Origin: Druceiella hillmani
Lineage: Eukaryota; Arthropoda; Insecta; Lepidoptera; Hepialidae
Assembly (NCBI GenBank): GCA_039881145.1
Contig: JAYKKI010000005.1
Span: 29,493,501-29,557,500 of the forward strand
Reading direction: 5' to 3'
DNA: 64,000 nt
A program made the translations under genes and the position numbers. Under the pieces are notes generated by a model. That model saw only the letters and a list, made by a program, of their open reading frames with translations. It did not search any database and was not told where the DNA came from. Below, in pieces: positions 37,113 through 50,432 of the stretch; positions within the stretch are counted from its first letter, which is position 1; each line of letters begins with the position of its first letter.

Positions 37113-39112
37113 AGATTTACCTCAGCAAAGACGGGATGTTTGGGGGGGGGGGCAATTTTTCCGCAGCTTCGTCGTATTCTAATCGTATTAAATAGAGCAT
37201 TGAAGCTCTAAATTTGTTTCATCACTATCCAAATTTCATTACCATTTATTTACAAACTTTGTATATCTGTAAATACATAATGATTATGATATGAAGGCAA
37301 AACACTGACGACGCAAAAATGTGTAATATTGTATTTAAACATTTGTACATATCAAAACGTAAAACCAATGTACATATATGTCGTATACACGGAAAAGAAG
37401 TTATGCAACTTCATTATGTACGTTTCCTTCCATTTACCCAGGACCTAAAGTATAAACTTTACTTAATTATAATTAGCAAAATAAACATTTTAAATCGTTA
37501 TCGATGGATTTCAATAAAGAAATGATAGAAAAAAATTTAATAATTTTTAAGTCTGTCAATTTTATATCTACATTCAAGGTCTGAAGTCAGCCAACTATTG
37601 AACCAGATCTGCATAAATAAATGTTGTTTTGCGGAGTAATTTTAAATTACTGAAAAATATTTTTAATCGTTTTGACAACAATTAAAAATAATTTTTTAAT
37701 AACTATTTCTTTAAAAATAAAAGAATCATATACGAAAATTTATAATGTAATGCGAGATTAAAATAATCCAATCAAATTACAGCAAAGTACCTTTTTAGCA
37801 TTTTATTTCTAAATGAATCCATAGATGCAATTTTAATGGTTTCAAACTAACCTGAACTTATAATCTACAGAAATGCCAAACCGTTTATTAAACTTGATTC
37901 AATGGTTCTTAAGTTAAATTGGTTATTAACTAAGTAACAAAACAGAAACGTAGAGAAAAATATGTTTTTAACTTAAATGGAAATATCAATAAAAGGTTTT
38001 AAAATACGGAGGTAGTGATTTTTAAAAATTTTGTAAATTATAAAAAAATACGATAGATTAAAAGGTAGGCGGATAAAATGTTTGCTATTCTAATAGAATT
38101 CATATTCAATTACCAGGTCATAAAAATTAGCCACAGTCACCACTGAGAATAAATATAGAAAAATAAGGTGCGTTTTTAATGAACACATACTGTTCCAAAC
38201 TGAGAGTCTTTAACTTAGAATGGAAGTCACATAGGTACAGTTACGCTAGCTTAATATGTGAAGACCAAAGTTTTTAACGAATTTCTTCCAAGGCGTCTTT
38301 GTATATTTGTTATTTAATTTTAAAATTATTTCTCAGGCCTAAAGATAATAATCAAACTTAATAGGCTTTAAAATAATATTGTCGCTAGTTCCGGTTTACC
38401 ATAATTAATGGTTTTCGAGAAATCAGCGCTCGAATACATCACAATTTTTCCAAGAAGAGAAATTGACTACATTGTGGCGATTTTACGTGCCGCCTTTTTT
38501 TCGTTATCTCATTAATGTGGACCTGCTAAAAAATGACCAAGAAAACTTGTATGCCTACGTGATCATTATAACTATTATTTAGTGATTAAGTTCTACGATT
38601 TGCCCAATTTTTAACTTTCTGTGTCAATTGGTCAGAAGACCAATATAAAAACAAATACGCACCGAGATGAATCTATAAGTTTTTCCAAGTTTTACTGGAA
38701 ATGAAACAGAGAGTCTAAAATAAACAAAGAAAGTTACATGAATCTAGCGGAGTATTGTTATTGTAGTATTACTACCACAATCAACTATGAAAATGTATTT
38801 ATTAGATCATATCAATATTCCAAGAAATAAATATTCCTTCGTAACGAAGAATTCTTAATCGACATGACAGTTTTTTGTTATTTTTGAGTCGCATTTGGGA
38901 ATAAATAATGCTAAGATACAGATTGACTTTAAAAACTTCAACAAGCTACTCGGCATTCAATTTTAGAAGAAATCGTTTTATAAGTATTATTCTTTTTTTC
39001 TTGATTGCTTTTTCCATATATACGAGTATCAAGAGATTTTTCAAAGGAATTCTTTGGTTTTATATTGAGTTAGCAAGTCTGCTCAATCTACGTGATGATA
39101 TCTTATATACTT
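37113..39112. other. gene-free AT-rich DNA with a poly-G tract
   Basis: A run of 11 G residues lies at 37142-37152. On the minus strand, just upstream of the coding-like block, a short open stretch (EYDEAAEKLPPPPNIPSLL, about 37130-37185) spans that tract and could be more of the same protein in another frame. The remainder shows no recognisable gene. Confidence 0.4.
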
Positions 39113-39120
39113 ATACATAC

Positions 39121-39178
<58 letters not shown>
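39113..39178. repeat. (TA)n microsatellite
   Basis: TA tract preceded by TACATACATATA. Confidence 0.95.
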
Positions 39179-39179
<1 letters not shown>

Positions 39180-39604
39180 TGAATTATTACTTTAAAGCAT
39201 TAAATAAAAATAAAACAAATTCTTTCGTCAAGTTGATAATAAAAAAATTATATTTTAATGTACCGATGTTATAATGAGTACATAAAATAATATATGTCAC
39301 AGAGAAACAGAACACTATATTTTTGTTAATTTGATTAATACCGGAAATCTATTGTTTAATGTTTTAGATTATATGTTTTATAAGCCAAGAAAAATCTAGG
39401 GTCTTATCATTTTAAAGCGAAGATTACTGCACGGCTATATAGGCAACATTAACTAATTAGTATCATATAGGCTTTGTAGGACATAAACTGTTAAACAAGG
39501 AGTAGCGCAAATATGCTTTAAGATGGGACTTTAGAGTCCCAATCTATTAAGTGAGCCATAGAAAGGGGCCGAATTGAATTATATCTTTTAAACTATTTAT
39601 TTAT
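39179..39604. other. non-coding, includes LINE 3' flank
   Basis: No gene is seen. The end nearest 39604 is probably the 3' untranslated end of the minus-strand LINE. A small palindrome (GGGACTTTAGAGTCCC) is at about 39525-39540. Confidence 0.5.
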
Positions 39605-40462
39605 TTACTTATCACTTTCATGCATAGTACATATGGTGGACTTATTGTTACATGAGCAATATTTCTTTCTCACTCGATCTTTAAAAATACTTAGGGACGT
39701 GATTTTCCTGGTCTCAGGATCCAGGTGATTCCAATTTTTTGCTGCTTGAACAATGAAGGATTTTTCGTAAGGGGTAGAGGTATATTTGGGAATAAGTAGG
39801 GTGAGTGAACTTCCAGATCGTAGCCCAAGGCGTGAGTAGACAAATCTTTAGATTTGTAAGTAATATAATTTGAGTTCTGAGGATTATTTAATACATTAAA
39901 AAGAAGTGTAAGTATGTGAAATTGACGTCGATCACGGATCTTCAGCCATTTGAGAAGAGACCTGTATTCAGAAATATGATCATATTTTTTGAGGCCGAAG
40001 ATGTACCGGATGCATAAATTTTGAAGACGTTCCAACTTGTACAAATATTCTTCATTAAAATCAGGATAGCACACATCCCCATAATCAATTAGTGGTAATA
40101 GGAGTCTTTGACAAAGGTAAATTTTCATTTTATTTGGTAGAAAATTTTGAAGACCTTTTAAAGAGTGTATCGGGTTAAAAATACGACCACAAAGAGTATT
40201 TACTTCAGGGCGTCAATTAAAATTTTAATCGATCAGTAGACCCAGGTTTTTAACACTTGACGTACGTGACTACTAATTTTGGTAAAATAGGTAAGTTTAG
40301 TTTAGAAATCAGTCTTTGACTACCAATTATGATAGCTTAACACTTGCTTGGGTTAACCAAAATACCCATTTCATGAGCGCACTGATTAAGAATATCCTAA
40401 ACTACAAACGGCACGGTAGTAGACTCAGCGTCTGCGTGCATAATGTATAAACAATAAACTCA
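39605..40462 (-). pseudogene. CR1/Jockey-type LINE reverse transcriptase, C-terminal half
   Basis: Read from about 40460 the frame gives HADAEST, then CAHEMGILVNPSKC (the conserved G--(V/L)N--K region after the RT active site), KNLGLLID, the block RIFNPIHSLKGLQNFLPNKM, then the long open frame 40128-39691 with LLPLIDYGDVCYPDFNEE, KLERLQNLCIRYIFGLKKYD and SLLKWLKIRDRRQFHILTLL. These motifs, in this order, are typical of the C-terminal part of Jockey/CR1-superfamily RTs. Stops occur at the NPSKC block, at LLID and at NFN-RP, with at least one frameshift. A +1 shift at the end continues SIFKDRVRKKYCS to a natural-looking stop at 39605. The YADD catalytic box and the N-terminal RT half are missing. 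Confidence 0.88.
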
Positions 40463-40711
40463 TACCCAAGTGCAGTTAAACTCAATTGTATACCTAAATA
40501 AATTATATGGGTGTTATGTGAGAATATCAACTTAAAATTAAATAAAGTAGTGAATAGAATATATTTTAATTAATATATTTTAGAATAACTTTAATTAGTT
40601 GATACTTAAAGTATCACGTAGACTGAGATTTTGCCATAATCTATAAATAAAATTTTGCCTTTATTTTAATTTAGATTACGTGACCGTGTGACATTCATTA
40701 CTATTGGGGGT
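40463..40711. other. unassigned gap between LINE ORF1 and RT remnants
   Basis: About 250 bp in which neither the endonuclease nor the RT fingers/palm can be recognised. In an intact element roughly 1.5-2 kb of ORF2 would lie here. Confidence 0.5.
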
Positions 40712-41363
40712 TTAGAAAGTCAATAACCTATTTTTGGGCTTTTCTAATTGTTGGGGACGTGTAATAAGTTCCTTATATCCGTCCGGAAACATTACAACAA
40801 TTTTTCCGTCGCGCATCCAGCAATTATTGACTTTGAAAATCGATCGTGCTAAAGTGAACAACTCCTACCGTGGTCGTATGAGCGATTCCGTTATGGATAT
40901 GCGGGTTCCTTTTAATGATTTTTTAAGCAACCAGACTTTATAACGGTCATCTCCACAAACAAAACTTCACAAGTATTGGCCTAGGAGTCTTACGCTGCAT
41001 ATTAACCGCACCCACACGATAACACTTGTCCAGTATAGCTTGAGTTATTGCAGAGCAGCCGAGCTTAATGACTATAACATCAAAGGCAGCTGCTGTTGGC
41101 GATACCATGTTGTCCTCCTTCACGCTCTCTATCTTCCAGTCCCTTATCTTCCAGCTCCTGCACCTGTCCAAGTCTGTGCATTTCGACACCAATGAGCTTA
41201 ATATTTCTTCAATCTTACTACGGAAGTTCACAAACTCAGCGCTAAGTGTCTCTATAGTAAGTTTCGAGATACTTGTTGATGCACATAAATCATCCAGTTC
41301 TGTTTTTAAATTGTTTAGGCCTGCAGTATATATTTTCACCAAGCGCTTTAATTCGGCCTCCAT
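40712..41363 (-). pseudogene. LINE ORF1 remnant
   Basis: From the ATG at 41363 the frame encodes a predicted coiled coil (ELKRLVKIYTAGLNNLKTEL ... EFVNFRSKIEEILSSLV), then CYRVGAVNMQRKTPRPILVK followed by F, the conserved (C/T)YR-G---RP-LVKF motif of insect LINE ORF1 proteins. A one-base frameshift at 40947 leads into RYKVWLLKKSLKGTRISI then a stop, LARSIFKVNNCWMRDGKIVV and DGYKELI, matching the ORF1 C-terminal block (K-LKGT-I-I-E-L-----L---A-----V---WT-DG-I). ORF1 proteins bind LINE RNA. Its orientation and position fit the RT fragment downstream, so both probably come from one internally deleted copy. No zinc knuckle was seen. Confidence 0.75.
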
Positions 41364-42716
41364 TGCAACATCGTAGGAAAAACCTGCGTAAAAATTATGT
41401 CAATCGCAATTGTCAGCTGTGTTATGGGAATTAGTACATAAAGTTTAACTTTTTTAAATTTAATTTTTTATAAAAGGCAAAACTTTTATTTATTACGTCA
41501 AACACAAATTATATGCCTTCCTTTGACTCAATATAATATATAGAAGATTAACAATATAATTATACTTAATAAAAAAAAACTGAGCCTACCTACCTACTAA
41601 TTTTTTTAAACTATAGCTGGAATCGAAAGAATTTTACAGGCATACAAAGGTCGTATTTATCTTAAGAATTGTGTATAATATTAATTTTAGTTAAAGAAGT
41701 ATTAATAAAAAGTTAAATTAGAATATTGGAAAATCCGACTCCGTTTTTATTGCGTGAAATAAAACATTGAAAACGAATAAAATTGTAAATTTTAACGGTT
41801 AGGTTAGAATGTTTTTCTAGCTCTCTCTAAACCGTATTGTTAATCAAAAATATTGACACACAATTGGAGGTATCCGCTAATAATTGAGAAAAAAACAGAG
41901 TAAGCAGAGGAGTCGTACAAAATATTTAACATGTAAATATTAATATAAATATTAAAAGAAATACTTAATAAGTGTAGCCCACATAATTTATATTGAAGCC
42001 TAAATTTTAATTTACTCTATTTAAGCGACGTCTTTCAACCGCAGAGGTTTGCATATATATTACTTTCTCCACTCTAGCGCTTGTCTCTAAACTTCAGTCC
42101 TATATGGGCACTAGTAGCATCATTTCTAAATTCTTTATTACTGCCACGTAATTGTTATGCACTTACATGTGTCTACGTATTAATATTTATAGATCAAATT
42201 GAAAGCTCTTTTGGATAATATAATAGACAGCCTCAATCCTCACAAGGCTTGAAAAGTCGTTTACCCAAAAGAAGCTTTAAGGATGAGAAGTTTGTTTTGT
42301 ATTTATGGGCCGCTGGGTTTGGCAGGTTTGGTAATTGGGGAGTTAAAACACACTTTAGTGCTATAAGATATTTGGGTAGCCGCTGTGATGTAATGGGATG
42401 AACACTTCAACTATTAATGTATATACGTGCATTTAAAGTAGATTATTTACATATCACCTAACATAGAAACAAGTTGTAGGGCTAAAAATTAGAAACTTAA
42501 ACGTAAAAGTGAAATCTAAAATGGAATTGAAGGCTTTGAATTCGTAAGATTCAATTCTTTAAAAAATGTGCCGTTTGAAATAATACCTTTAGGCAAGTAC
42601 CTAGTAAAAAGGAAAGCTATTGTTACACGTTTCGTAACTTAAAACTAATATTTAAATCAGAAATTTCTAACGTACGATTCTAACACGACTAATACAATGT
42701 GAGTTTTGCAAAGTGT
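41364..42716. other. gene-free AT-rich DNA
   Basis: No gene was recognised. The first few dozen bases may be the 5' untranslated part of the LINE. Confidence 0.5.
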
Positions 42717-42731
42717 ATATATATATATATG

Positions 42732-42777
<46 letters not shown>

Positions 42778-42785
42778 TATATAAA
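42717..42785. repeat. (TA)n microsatellite
   Basis: TA tract with TGTA and AAATA interruptions. Confidence 0.95.
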
Positions 42786-44349
42786 GTAAGAAAATAAATG
42801 ATTTAAAATGAGAGATAAAGCTTATTCTGAACTCTAAACGAAATAATGATTTTCACAAACTTTCCCGTCAAATTTTCCAACCAGTTTTCGATTTTTGTTA
42901 CCGAACGTACATCGCAGTAGCTTTAAAGTTTAAAATTCAATAAGTGGTTGCCGGAAGTTAGTCGGGGTCGCTGCCCAATGAGGAGTTCGTCGCAATTCAA
43001 GTGCACGAAACTTGATCAAATGCCGGAATGCACAGTTGTAGAAAGCACCGTCGAATGTTACCATTTGGAAAAGGGATTTTAAAAAGAGGCAAATTATTAT
43101 AATATTGAATAGTGTAACGCGAAAACTCTTTATAGGAAATTTATTTTCAGTAGATGTTAGTACCATTTTACTAGGCTACCTAATTCTAATAATTGGATTC
43201 ATTTTCTTAATTTATAGTTTTGATATTGGGCTGATTATTGCCTTTTCCGTTTCACTTTATAATAGTGTATTTCCGTGAAAGTAAAATTATTGTGAATTTT
43301 TCAAAAACTATGAGATATGGAATCATCGTTCCAATTTTCAAGTAAGCTTTAGATTAACTTCTAAGAACATTATTTTTTTCATAATTTTAACTTTAGTTTC
43401 GGGATAGGAGGGGGAGCCTTATTTTATATGGATATTTTCAACAATTATATAAAAATACATTACACGAAATTCAGAGTGGTTAATTTGGTCTGTAAACTTT
43501 AAAAAAATTTGAGTTTTAGTGCCCATGGCAGTATTCACCGTGTCAGTGATAATTGCATGGTACTGACGAATTTCATTGTTTTAATTTTTTATATTCTATT
43601 CTTGTTATAGCTATCTGATTTCAAAGTTATTAAAATTATGTTTGTTCGTCTATTTACAACGTTATATGATATTTATTGTTTATTATATTTAAAAATAATT
43701 TCCGGTCGAGAGCAATCCACTTTTCCTCATCCATATAATTTCATTGGACTTTATATTATATTTTTTGTGTAACTTTAATTGATTTATTCGTTTTATAGTT
43801 GGCTATGTGTGACATTAAATTGACTTTTAATCCAATACATAAAGGATTTGGATTGTATGGATAAATACTTGTTACCGAATCGATTTGCTGAGACTAGTTT
43901 TACCGTCATAAACCTATCCTTTTTACCTTTGTGTTTCATTAATTTTGTTCCAAGAGTGCAATATTTATGAAAGAAAAATTTCAAATCTGAACCTTCTTTA
44001 GGATTACAAAAGTTTTAAAAGCGAAGATATTTTTAAATTAAATTCACCGTCACGATTCGTTAAGCTACGTGGACTATAAATTTGCGTTACATTACGAAAA
44101 TTTTAGCCACTTAAAGCCACAATTATATTAATAATAGCTACAAAAAATTTAAAAAAATACTAAAGCATTCATATGAAATTAGGCATCGAAGAAAATGAAA
44201 ATATTAGCGTCTGACATCGGTTGCATCCCTATTTTTCATGTCCCTTGGATGACATGAAAGCTTAAAAATCATACACTTCAAGTATCAAGAACGGATCAAG
44301 TTGGAAAGTTTTTTATGAAAGAGAGAATAATTAAACGTTCTACACCAAG
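42786..44349. other. gene-free DNA with a less AT-rich island at 42935-43075
   Basis: The island 42935-43075 is open on both strands: plus CPMRSSSQFKCTKLDQMPEC, minus KFRALELRRTPHWAATPTNF. I cannot place either. Open frames on both strands with no family match do not justify a gene call. The remainder is AT-rich with no features. Confidence 0.4.
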
Positions 44350-44400
<51 letters not shown>

Positions 44401-44401
44401 A

Positions 44402-44455
<54 letters not shown>
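44350..44455. repeat. (TA)n microsatellite
   Basis: About 105 bp of TA with TTTATAAA interruptions in the middle. Confidence 0.95.
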
Positions 44456-44458
<3 letters not shown>

Positions 44459-45978
44459 CCAGTTGGTGATATGGTATTCTTTATCACTGTTTTTAAAGTA
44501 ATCTTCACTGCCATCCACAAATATTCTAAGTTATTTTATTGAAAAAGAAGATATTTCTAATAAAAGAAATATGCAAGAAAAATATTCAAAAATGAATTAA
44601 AATCCACATTTAAAGTGGAATTAATATAGAACGTAGAAGTAAGTTAGTTATGCATAAATATTAATCATTTCCATATGTACTTAGTTTTCACAGCGGTAAA
44701 TTAATTTCGAATGGCAATGGTTGCGAATAAATGATTGGGATGCGATGGGGTTAAGCGATTTTGGTTTTCTTTAAAGCGTTAACTTACCACGTTCTGAGAA
44801 ATGGTCCGCTATTCACATATAAGCTCTGCTAAGAAATTAAAGCAACACCTATTTAAAGTTTAAGCGAAAATTTAAGGAATATATTAATTTAATGAGAGCC
44901 TCTTGGTATTATCGGGCGTAACCGGATAAACATAATTAAAGTATCAAATGTTCGAACCTTATTAATTTTGGCCAAATACTATTACTTTCCAGTAAAATAC
45001 CTGTAAAATAAAGTCAATTAAACGTATTGAAGATAAAGAAGGCAAAATAAATTAATTTCGTCTTTACTTATTTTTCACGGGAAGACATTTTTAAAAAAAA
45101 TGCCCGGTGTGGAGAAGCAATCGAGTGAGAGTTCTGTTGGAATAATTTCAAACTTCAGTAACTCGGCAAAAATAGATATCTCCGCCTTCTTGATCTCGTT
45201 CTAAAGAGGAAATATGAAAGTTTCTATCAGTATCACTCCAATATTCGTAGCGACCAGAAGTTGCGAATGTCAAGTACGGGTGTGATTGACGATCTCTCAG
45301 AAGTAAGTGCATTGTTCGATAGTACAATTTCTGTTGTTTTTATTGCATAAATAAACGTTATGGTATATTTGAAAATTATGACTTTGAATTTCCGAAATTA
45401 AGATTAAGACATCTTGTTTTACCGTTATTCCTTTTTTCAAAATTATTTCAGACTGCGCAAAAAAATACAAGACGTCAGTGGGTCAAACGTTCGAGAACCA
45501 AAAACTTCCACAATCGATTAGTATTGAAGCAATTTACGACAGATTAGATTTTATTCAAAATTTTTAGAAATGCGAAAATTAAACAAAAATTTAATTTTTT
45601 ATTTTCGAGCCGATCAACGTAATTTCATTTACAGATTAACTTGAAGATAAATTTCAATATAAAATAGAAGAGAAAACGACAAATATTATTTATATTATAC
45701 CTATTCAAATATATTAACCGTGCTGTATTAATGATTATATTATGTTGTAGTATTAAACATAATAATTTATTTTAGTTAATAATAAAAAAGGCGGCTGACA
45801 AAATCATTTTTAAATATAGGACACGCTTCGAGGGTTAGGGTTTATGTAAACTATATATTTCCTAAAGTTGATTGTTCTATAACTTACTAATCGTATATAT
45901 GAAGAGTACAAACTGCATTTAAGTTACTCGAAGTGCAAACAAATCTCTTATACAAAGAAAAAAATACAAATAAACTTT
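44456..45978. other. gene-free AT-rich DNA
   Basis: No gene was recognised. The slightly G+C-richer segment 45090-45300 has no sustained frame. Confidence 0.5.
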
Positions 45979-46650
45979 AAATACGCGATAGGAGGGAATT
46001 CACTCGAAAAAATTGACAGCATGCGTGACCTTAGTGTCATTTTCGATAGTAAATTGCATTTTAGTTTGCATATTGAGCAGATTGTATCTAAGGTCTATAG
46101 AATGCTTGGCTTCGTATTAAGAACAGTCAAAGTATTTAAAAACGCTGAAACATACTTAACCTTGTACAATGCTCTTGTAAGATCACAACTTGAATACGCT
46201 GTTGTTGTCTGGAATCCACTATATGCCACTTATTCTGATAGTATCGAGAACATAAAAAAAAACAATTTTGAAAGCTCTTCAGCATCGTATAGGTGGCAGT
46301 AAATTATCGTATAAAGTATTACTTAATAATTATAAATGTGATGCCCTCCATCACAGACGTTAATTTTTAGAGTTGATGATTATGTTCAACATCTGTCTAA
46401 GTAATTATGACTGCCCATCTCTACTAGTCAGATAAAGATTCGAACGTCCAAATTAACTCGTAGCCATCTCTTATTTCATGTCGATAATGCACGAACAAAA
46501 ACCGGTGTCAGAGCATCGCTACGGCGGCTGTGAGACTTATCAAATGAAGAGATGTTAACACTTGACATCCTTGCAAGTCCACACCCCCAGTTTCGATCAG
46601 ATGTAAAGAACAGGCTTCGTGAAATTTATGCACAGCAGACGGATCAGTAA
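45979..46650 (+). pseudogene. LINE reverse transcriptase C-terminal remnant (second lineage)
   Basis: The plus frame reads YAIGGNSLEKIDSMRDLSVI then FDSKLHFSLHIEQIV, the conserved ...DLGV-(F/L)DS-L-F--HI block, followed by MLGFVLRTVKVFKNAETYL and LYNALVRSQLEYAVVVWNPL, the standard C-terminal RT motif (LVRS-LEYA--VW-P). A frameshift after about 46255 leads to KLSYKVLLNNYKCDALHHRR, then stops, and a last block ASPHPQFRSDVKNRLREIYA ending at the TAA at 46648. All catalytic motifs lie upstream and are missing. It differs clearly in sequence from the 39.6-40.5 kb LINE, so it is a separate family or subfamily in the Jockey/CR1 group. It is dead on arrival (5'-truncated) and later mutated. Confidence 0.85.
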
Positions 46651-49600
46651 TGTTATTATCGTTTTACATTATCATTTTACTTTATTCATTATTTGTTCAA
46701 ATTAGTTAAATAAAGTGCCTTACATAAATAACTTGGAATCTATAATTTTAGCTTTATTTAATTGATAAGTTAATAAGTGTTTTCCATATTAATTTTATGT
46801 CTTAATTCTAGAAAAAATATTGTTTCACTTACTTCAATTAACATTGTGGCATTTATGTATTGTTGTGTTTAATTGAATATATTATAAATGTATTTATTTT
46901 TGTTTGTTCTTTGTGGAAATGTTAGAACACAAACTTATTTCGTACTTAGTGTTCACAGAATATTTCAAATAGTTTGTGTTTGTTTTTTTCCCTTTACAGA
47001 AAATAAAAAATAAAAAAAAAATCTTGTATTAGCATTTAAGAAAATGTTAACCTAATTACAAAGAATTTAAAAAATGTTTTCAGCTTTCTCTGGTTTTCAA
47101 ATTTAGGGTTAAGTATTGTAACTGCATATTTACGACCAATTTGATGTAGTGAATTAATTTTTCGTCTCAGAATTATTTTTCCTTCGAAGTCCTTTTTCCT
47201 TACAAATTTGACAAGTATTGATTGTTAAAGTAACTTTATCTCTTTAAACTTTACTCAGTTGACATAGTAAAAATTATTACTATGCGTATGCAAAATAATA
47301 AAAAAATATATTTTAAAAAAAGTTTTTTTAAGGTGTTTTTAGAAATAAAACTGCATAAATGTGGGGCGCTAACTAAAGATTGTAGCGATTCTACTTATCG
47401 TCCCGCGGGACTTATTTATAGGCATTGCAGTAAATAATAACAACACCTCCATTTAATTAGATGTTATTTGTTACGTATGTCATCGTCATTTTAACGATTT
47501 TATATTACAAGTTCACTATAGTACATTGGGACCTGCTAGTTGGTCTAAACCCCGTTTATTATGTAATACTGTATGTTGAATAAGCTTGTATGAAAAATTA
47601 TATGAAAAACTTCTATTTATTTTTGGGGCCCGAACTTTAAAAGAAAAAATATGGAACCTTTATTATATTACTTATTTGTATATTTTGTGATATTTTCGCA
47701 GAATGTTGTTATCATAGTTCCACAGATATTGTTAAAAATGTTCACTTAAACATGACCCCTCGTAAAACATCTTTCCACGTCATCTCCGAAAACTTGAAAT
47801 TTTAATAGAAAACATTACTAGATGTTTATATGAAGAACTATATAGCAAGAACCCTAAATGTCATACTTTTGTGTAGTTTTTTTATTATCCCTGACACAAA
47901 AATATCAATTTAATCTCCCTCGTCTGTGACATGGGTATGTAATACAGGGAAAACGTATATATATATATATATGCACATCGCACCCCTAGACGAAGAATCC
48001 GGTAAATAAAAAACCTGATTTTTCAGAAATGGCAAAGATATAAAAAATCCAAAAAGACATCCATAAAGGTAACATTTTTTAAAGCTTGGTAAATTAACTT
48101 ATTTTAACATTGTTAAAAACCTGATGAAAAATGAGTTACATTACTTTTCACCTCAAAAATAAGATAATTTTTTGTTACAGGGTTTTAAGTTATGCTATGA
48201 ACGGGTGATTACAATCTGTTAAGCTTATAGACAATAAATTAAGTTTTTATTTTTATGTAGGTGCACTAGAATTAAAATAATTGAAATAAAACAATTGCAT
48301 TTTCAAATAGAAAGTTGTTATTTATTTAGTAAATGGACAACAAAAAAAAATTAAATTCAATCACTAATTATTGTTAAGATGGGCTGTTACAAACATAAAC
48401 TTTGGTATATACTTAGTTTGTGAAATGTTATGTCCTTTATTAAAACAGTTATTACATATGGGTACATTGAAATTGGGATCGTACACAACTTATTATAATA
48501 ACCAATAATTATTTGTTTTTAAATAATTACAGCAATAATTATACCTTTACAAGGTGTCATGTAGGTATATTTATCTCCTATAAATAACATAAATTTTAGT
48601 ATTTTTATTTCTTTACGTACTATTAAAAAAATTCGAAAACTATAAAATCAACATGTTGTCTTTATAAAATTCTATTTTCATTTTTATGCTTTTGGTATTA
48701 CTTACTTAAATAATAGTAACAGTTTTTAGTTGCAAATCACGATTTAATTATTGTTCTGTTAATATGAATAAGTAACCTCTAATAAAATAAGTTTGATAAT
48801 GGCACTGAGTTCTTAAACTAGACTACCTACCTACCTGAAAAGTTGCGTAAAGAAATTAATCATAAAACAAATGAAGTGAATGAACTAATTATTATATTTA
48901 TAAAGTTACTTAATAATGTACATACTCGTAATTCTTAAAAGCTAATATCAACTTGAAGAAATTTATAAAATTACAGTGAATATAGAAAAGGTGCATGGAA
49001 AGTCCATATTGTTTTTCCAACACCATGATTGATGAAATGTATCAAATAAGACGGCATGTATTTTGCGTGAAAATAAATCGATCGTAGCCACTTTTTGATC
49101 CTTTGATGACGTCCGTTAAATTAAGTAAATCAAACAGTTATTAGGTATTAAATGTTTAATTAGTAAATTTTTAAGTTAGTTTTTTGCATAGAAACTCAAC
49201 GAGACAATGATATTTTAAGTTCATTAACCCCTCTAGTCCGCAGGCCAATTAAATGTTGGCACTCGGGTCATGTCGATAGAATAATGTGTAACTCCTAAAA
49301 TATCGATTTTATTCTAATAATAGAGAAGAAATGTGGTTACAACATAATCGAAGCATTTGTACCTTATGTTCATAGTTATAAGTGTAGAAAATAATGAGCA
49401 ATACGAAGAAAAATCCTTATTTCCTTAAGAAAAAAGACTTATGAAGGAAATCTTAACAACGTTAAATTTCTGTTAAACTTCCATTTTTCGTTTCTTACCA
49501 TAGTAATTAAATATAGACGGAAATAAAAAAATCACTTATACTATTGAAAATTTATGTCATTGTAAAATTTTTGATCATCCATCTCGGTCTGTCCACAGTG

Positions 49601-50191
49601 GTAACGAGCGGCGTATTTTAATTTTGCAAAACAAAAGATATCTAAACCGGTGGCATCAATCACAACCTACTACTATCGTTACTGACGATTTCCAAAGACA
49701 TTTGAATTCTGGGTACTTTCATGGGAATATGACGATTATTCCACTTGTACGTATTCTTCTCCAGAACATGATCCTAAATCTCATCTGAATTCCTTCTGGA
49801 AACCATATATCTGTGCAATCTTACACAATTCAACAATATACCAGATAAAAATAATAGATTTCTAGATCTTACTTTATTTATGCTTAATTGTTTAAGTGTA
49901 TATGATGCTGCTATGTCCATCAATATCATCTCCTACTACTTACACATATTCAATTTTTAGATTGTTACCAAATTTTATCACATCTTACAATAAAAAAAAG
50001 ACTCAATTTTAACATATGTCACTTCGATGTTATTCACAGCGAACTGAGTTGAGTGATTGGATACAACTTTTGAAAGATCCTAAAATATTACTGTTCAATT
50101 ATTTTATGGTAAACTAAATGAAAAAATCAAGAACACTCATTAAAGTGCAAACGTAAGTAAATACATATTACATTTCATTGTCAATCCTTTC
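46651..50191. other. gene-free AT-rich DNA
   Basis: No gene was recognised. The segment 49570-49810 is less AT-rich, but stops occur in all frames and the partial open frames match nothing I know. A short (TA)n run is at 47957-47974. Confidence 0.45.
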
Positions 50192-50335
50192 TATTAGCCC
50201 ACCTGAAGATGTTGTAATACAACAAAACCTGGGTCGGGGTAAAGAACTTAAAGAAAGTAGAAATATTACTACATCACGTAGTTTCATTTAATTTTCAATA
50301 ATTAATTTCTACAAAATTAACGCCAAATATATTCC
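50192..50335 (+). mobile_element. hammerhead-bearing element, copy F
   Basis: Contains CCCAC-CTGAAGA (CTGA at 50203-50206), a perfect GTTGT/ACAAC stem II, then AAAA in place of GAAA and the GTC triplet at 50233-50235. Stem I is weakened (CCAC against GGGG). The body and tail run to CGCCAAATATATTCC. The possible target duplication (CATATT-ACATTTCATTG / CATATTTCATCATTG) is imperfect. It sits at the outer edge of the left arm of the large inverted duplication. Confidence 0.85.
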
Positions 50336-50384
50336 ATATTTCATCATTGCTAAATACCAACCAGGGTTGGTATTACCAAATTTT

Positions 50385-50387
<3 letters not shown>

Positions 50388-50429
<42 letters not shown>
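50388..50429. repeat. (TA)n microsatellite
   Basis: TA tract near the outer end of the left arm; it has no long counterpart in the right arm. Confidence 0.95.

Positions 50430-50432
<3 letters not shown>

Noticed and set aside
42930..43166. Minus-strand 78-codon frame containing RALELRRTPHWAATPTNF
   Set aside because: Both strands are open over the same G+C-richer island and neither peptide resembles a known family.
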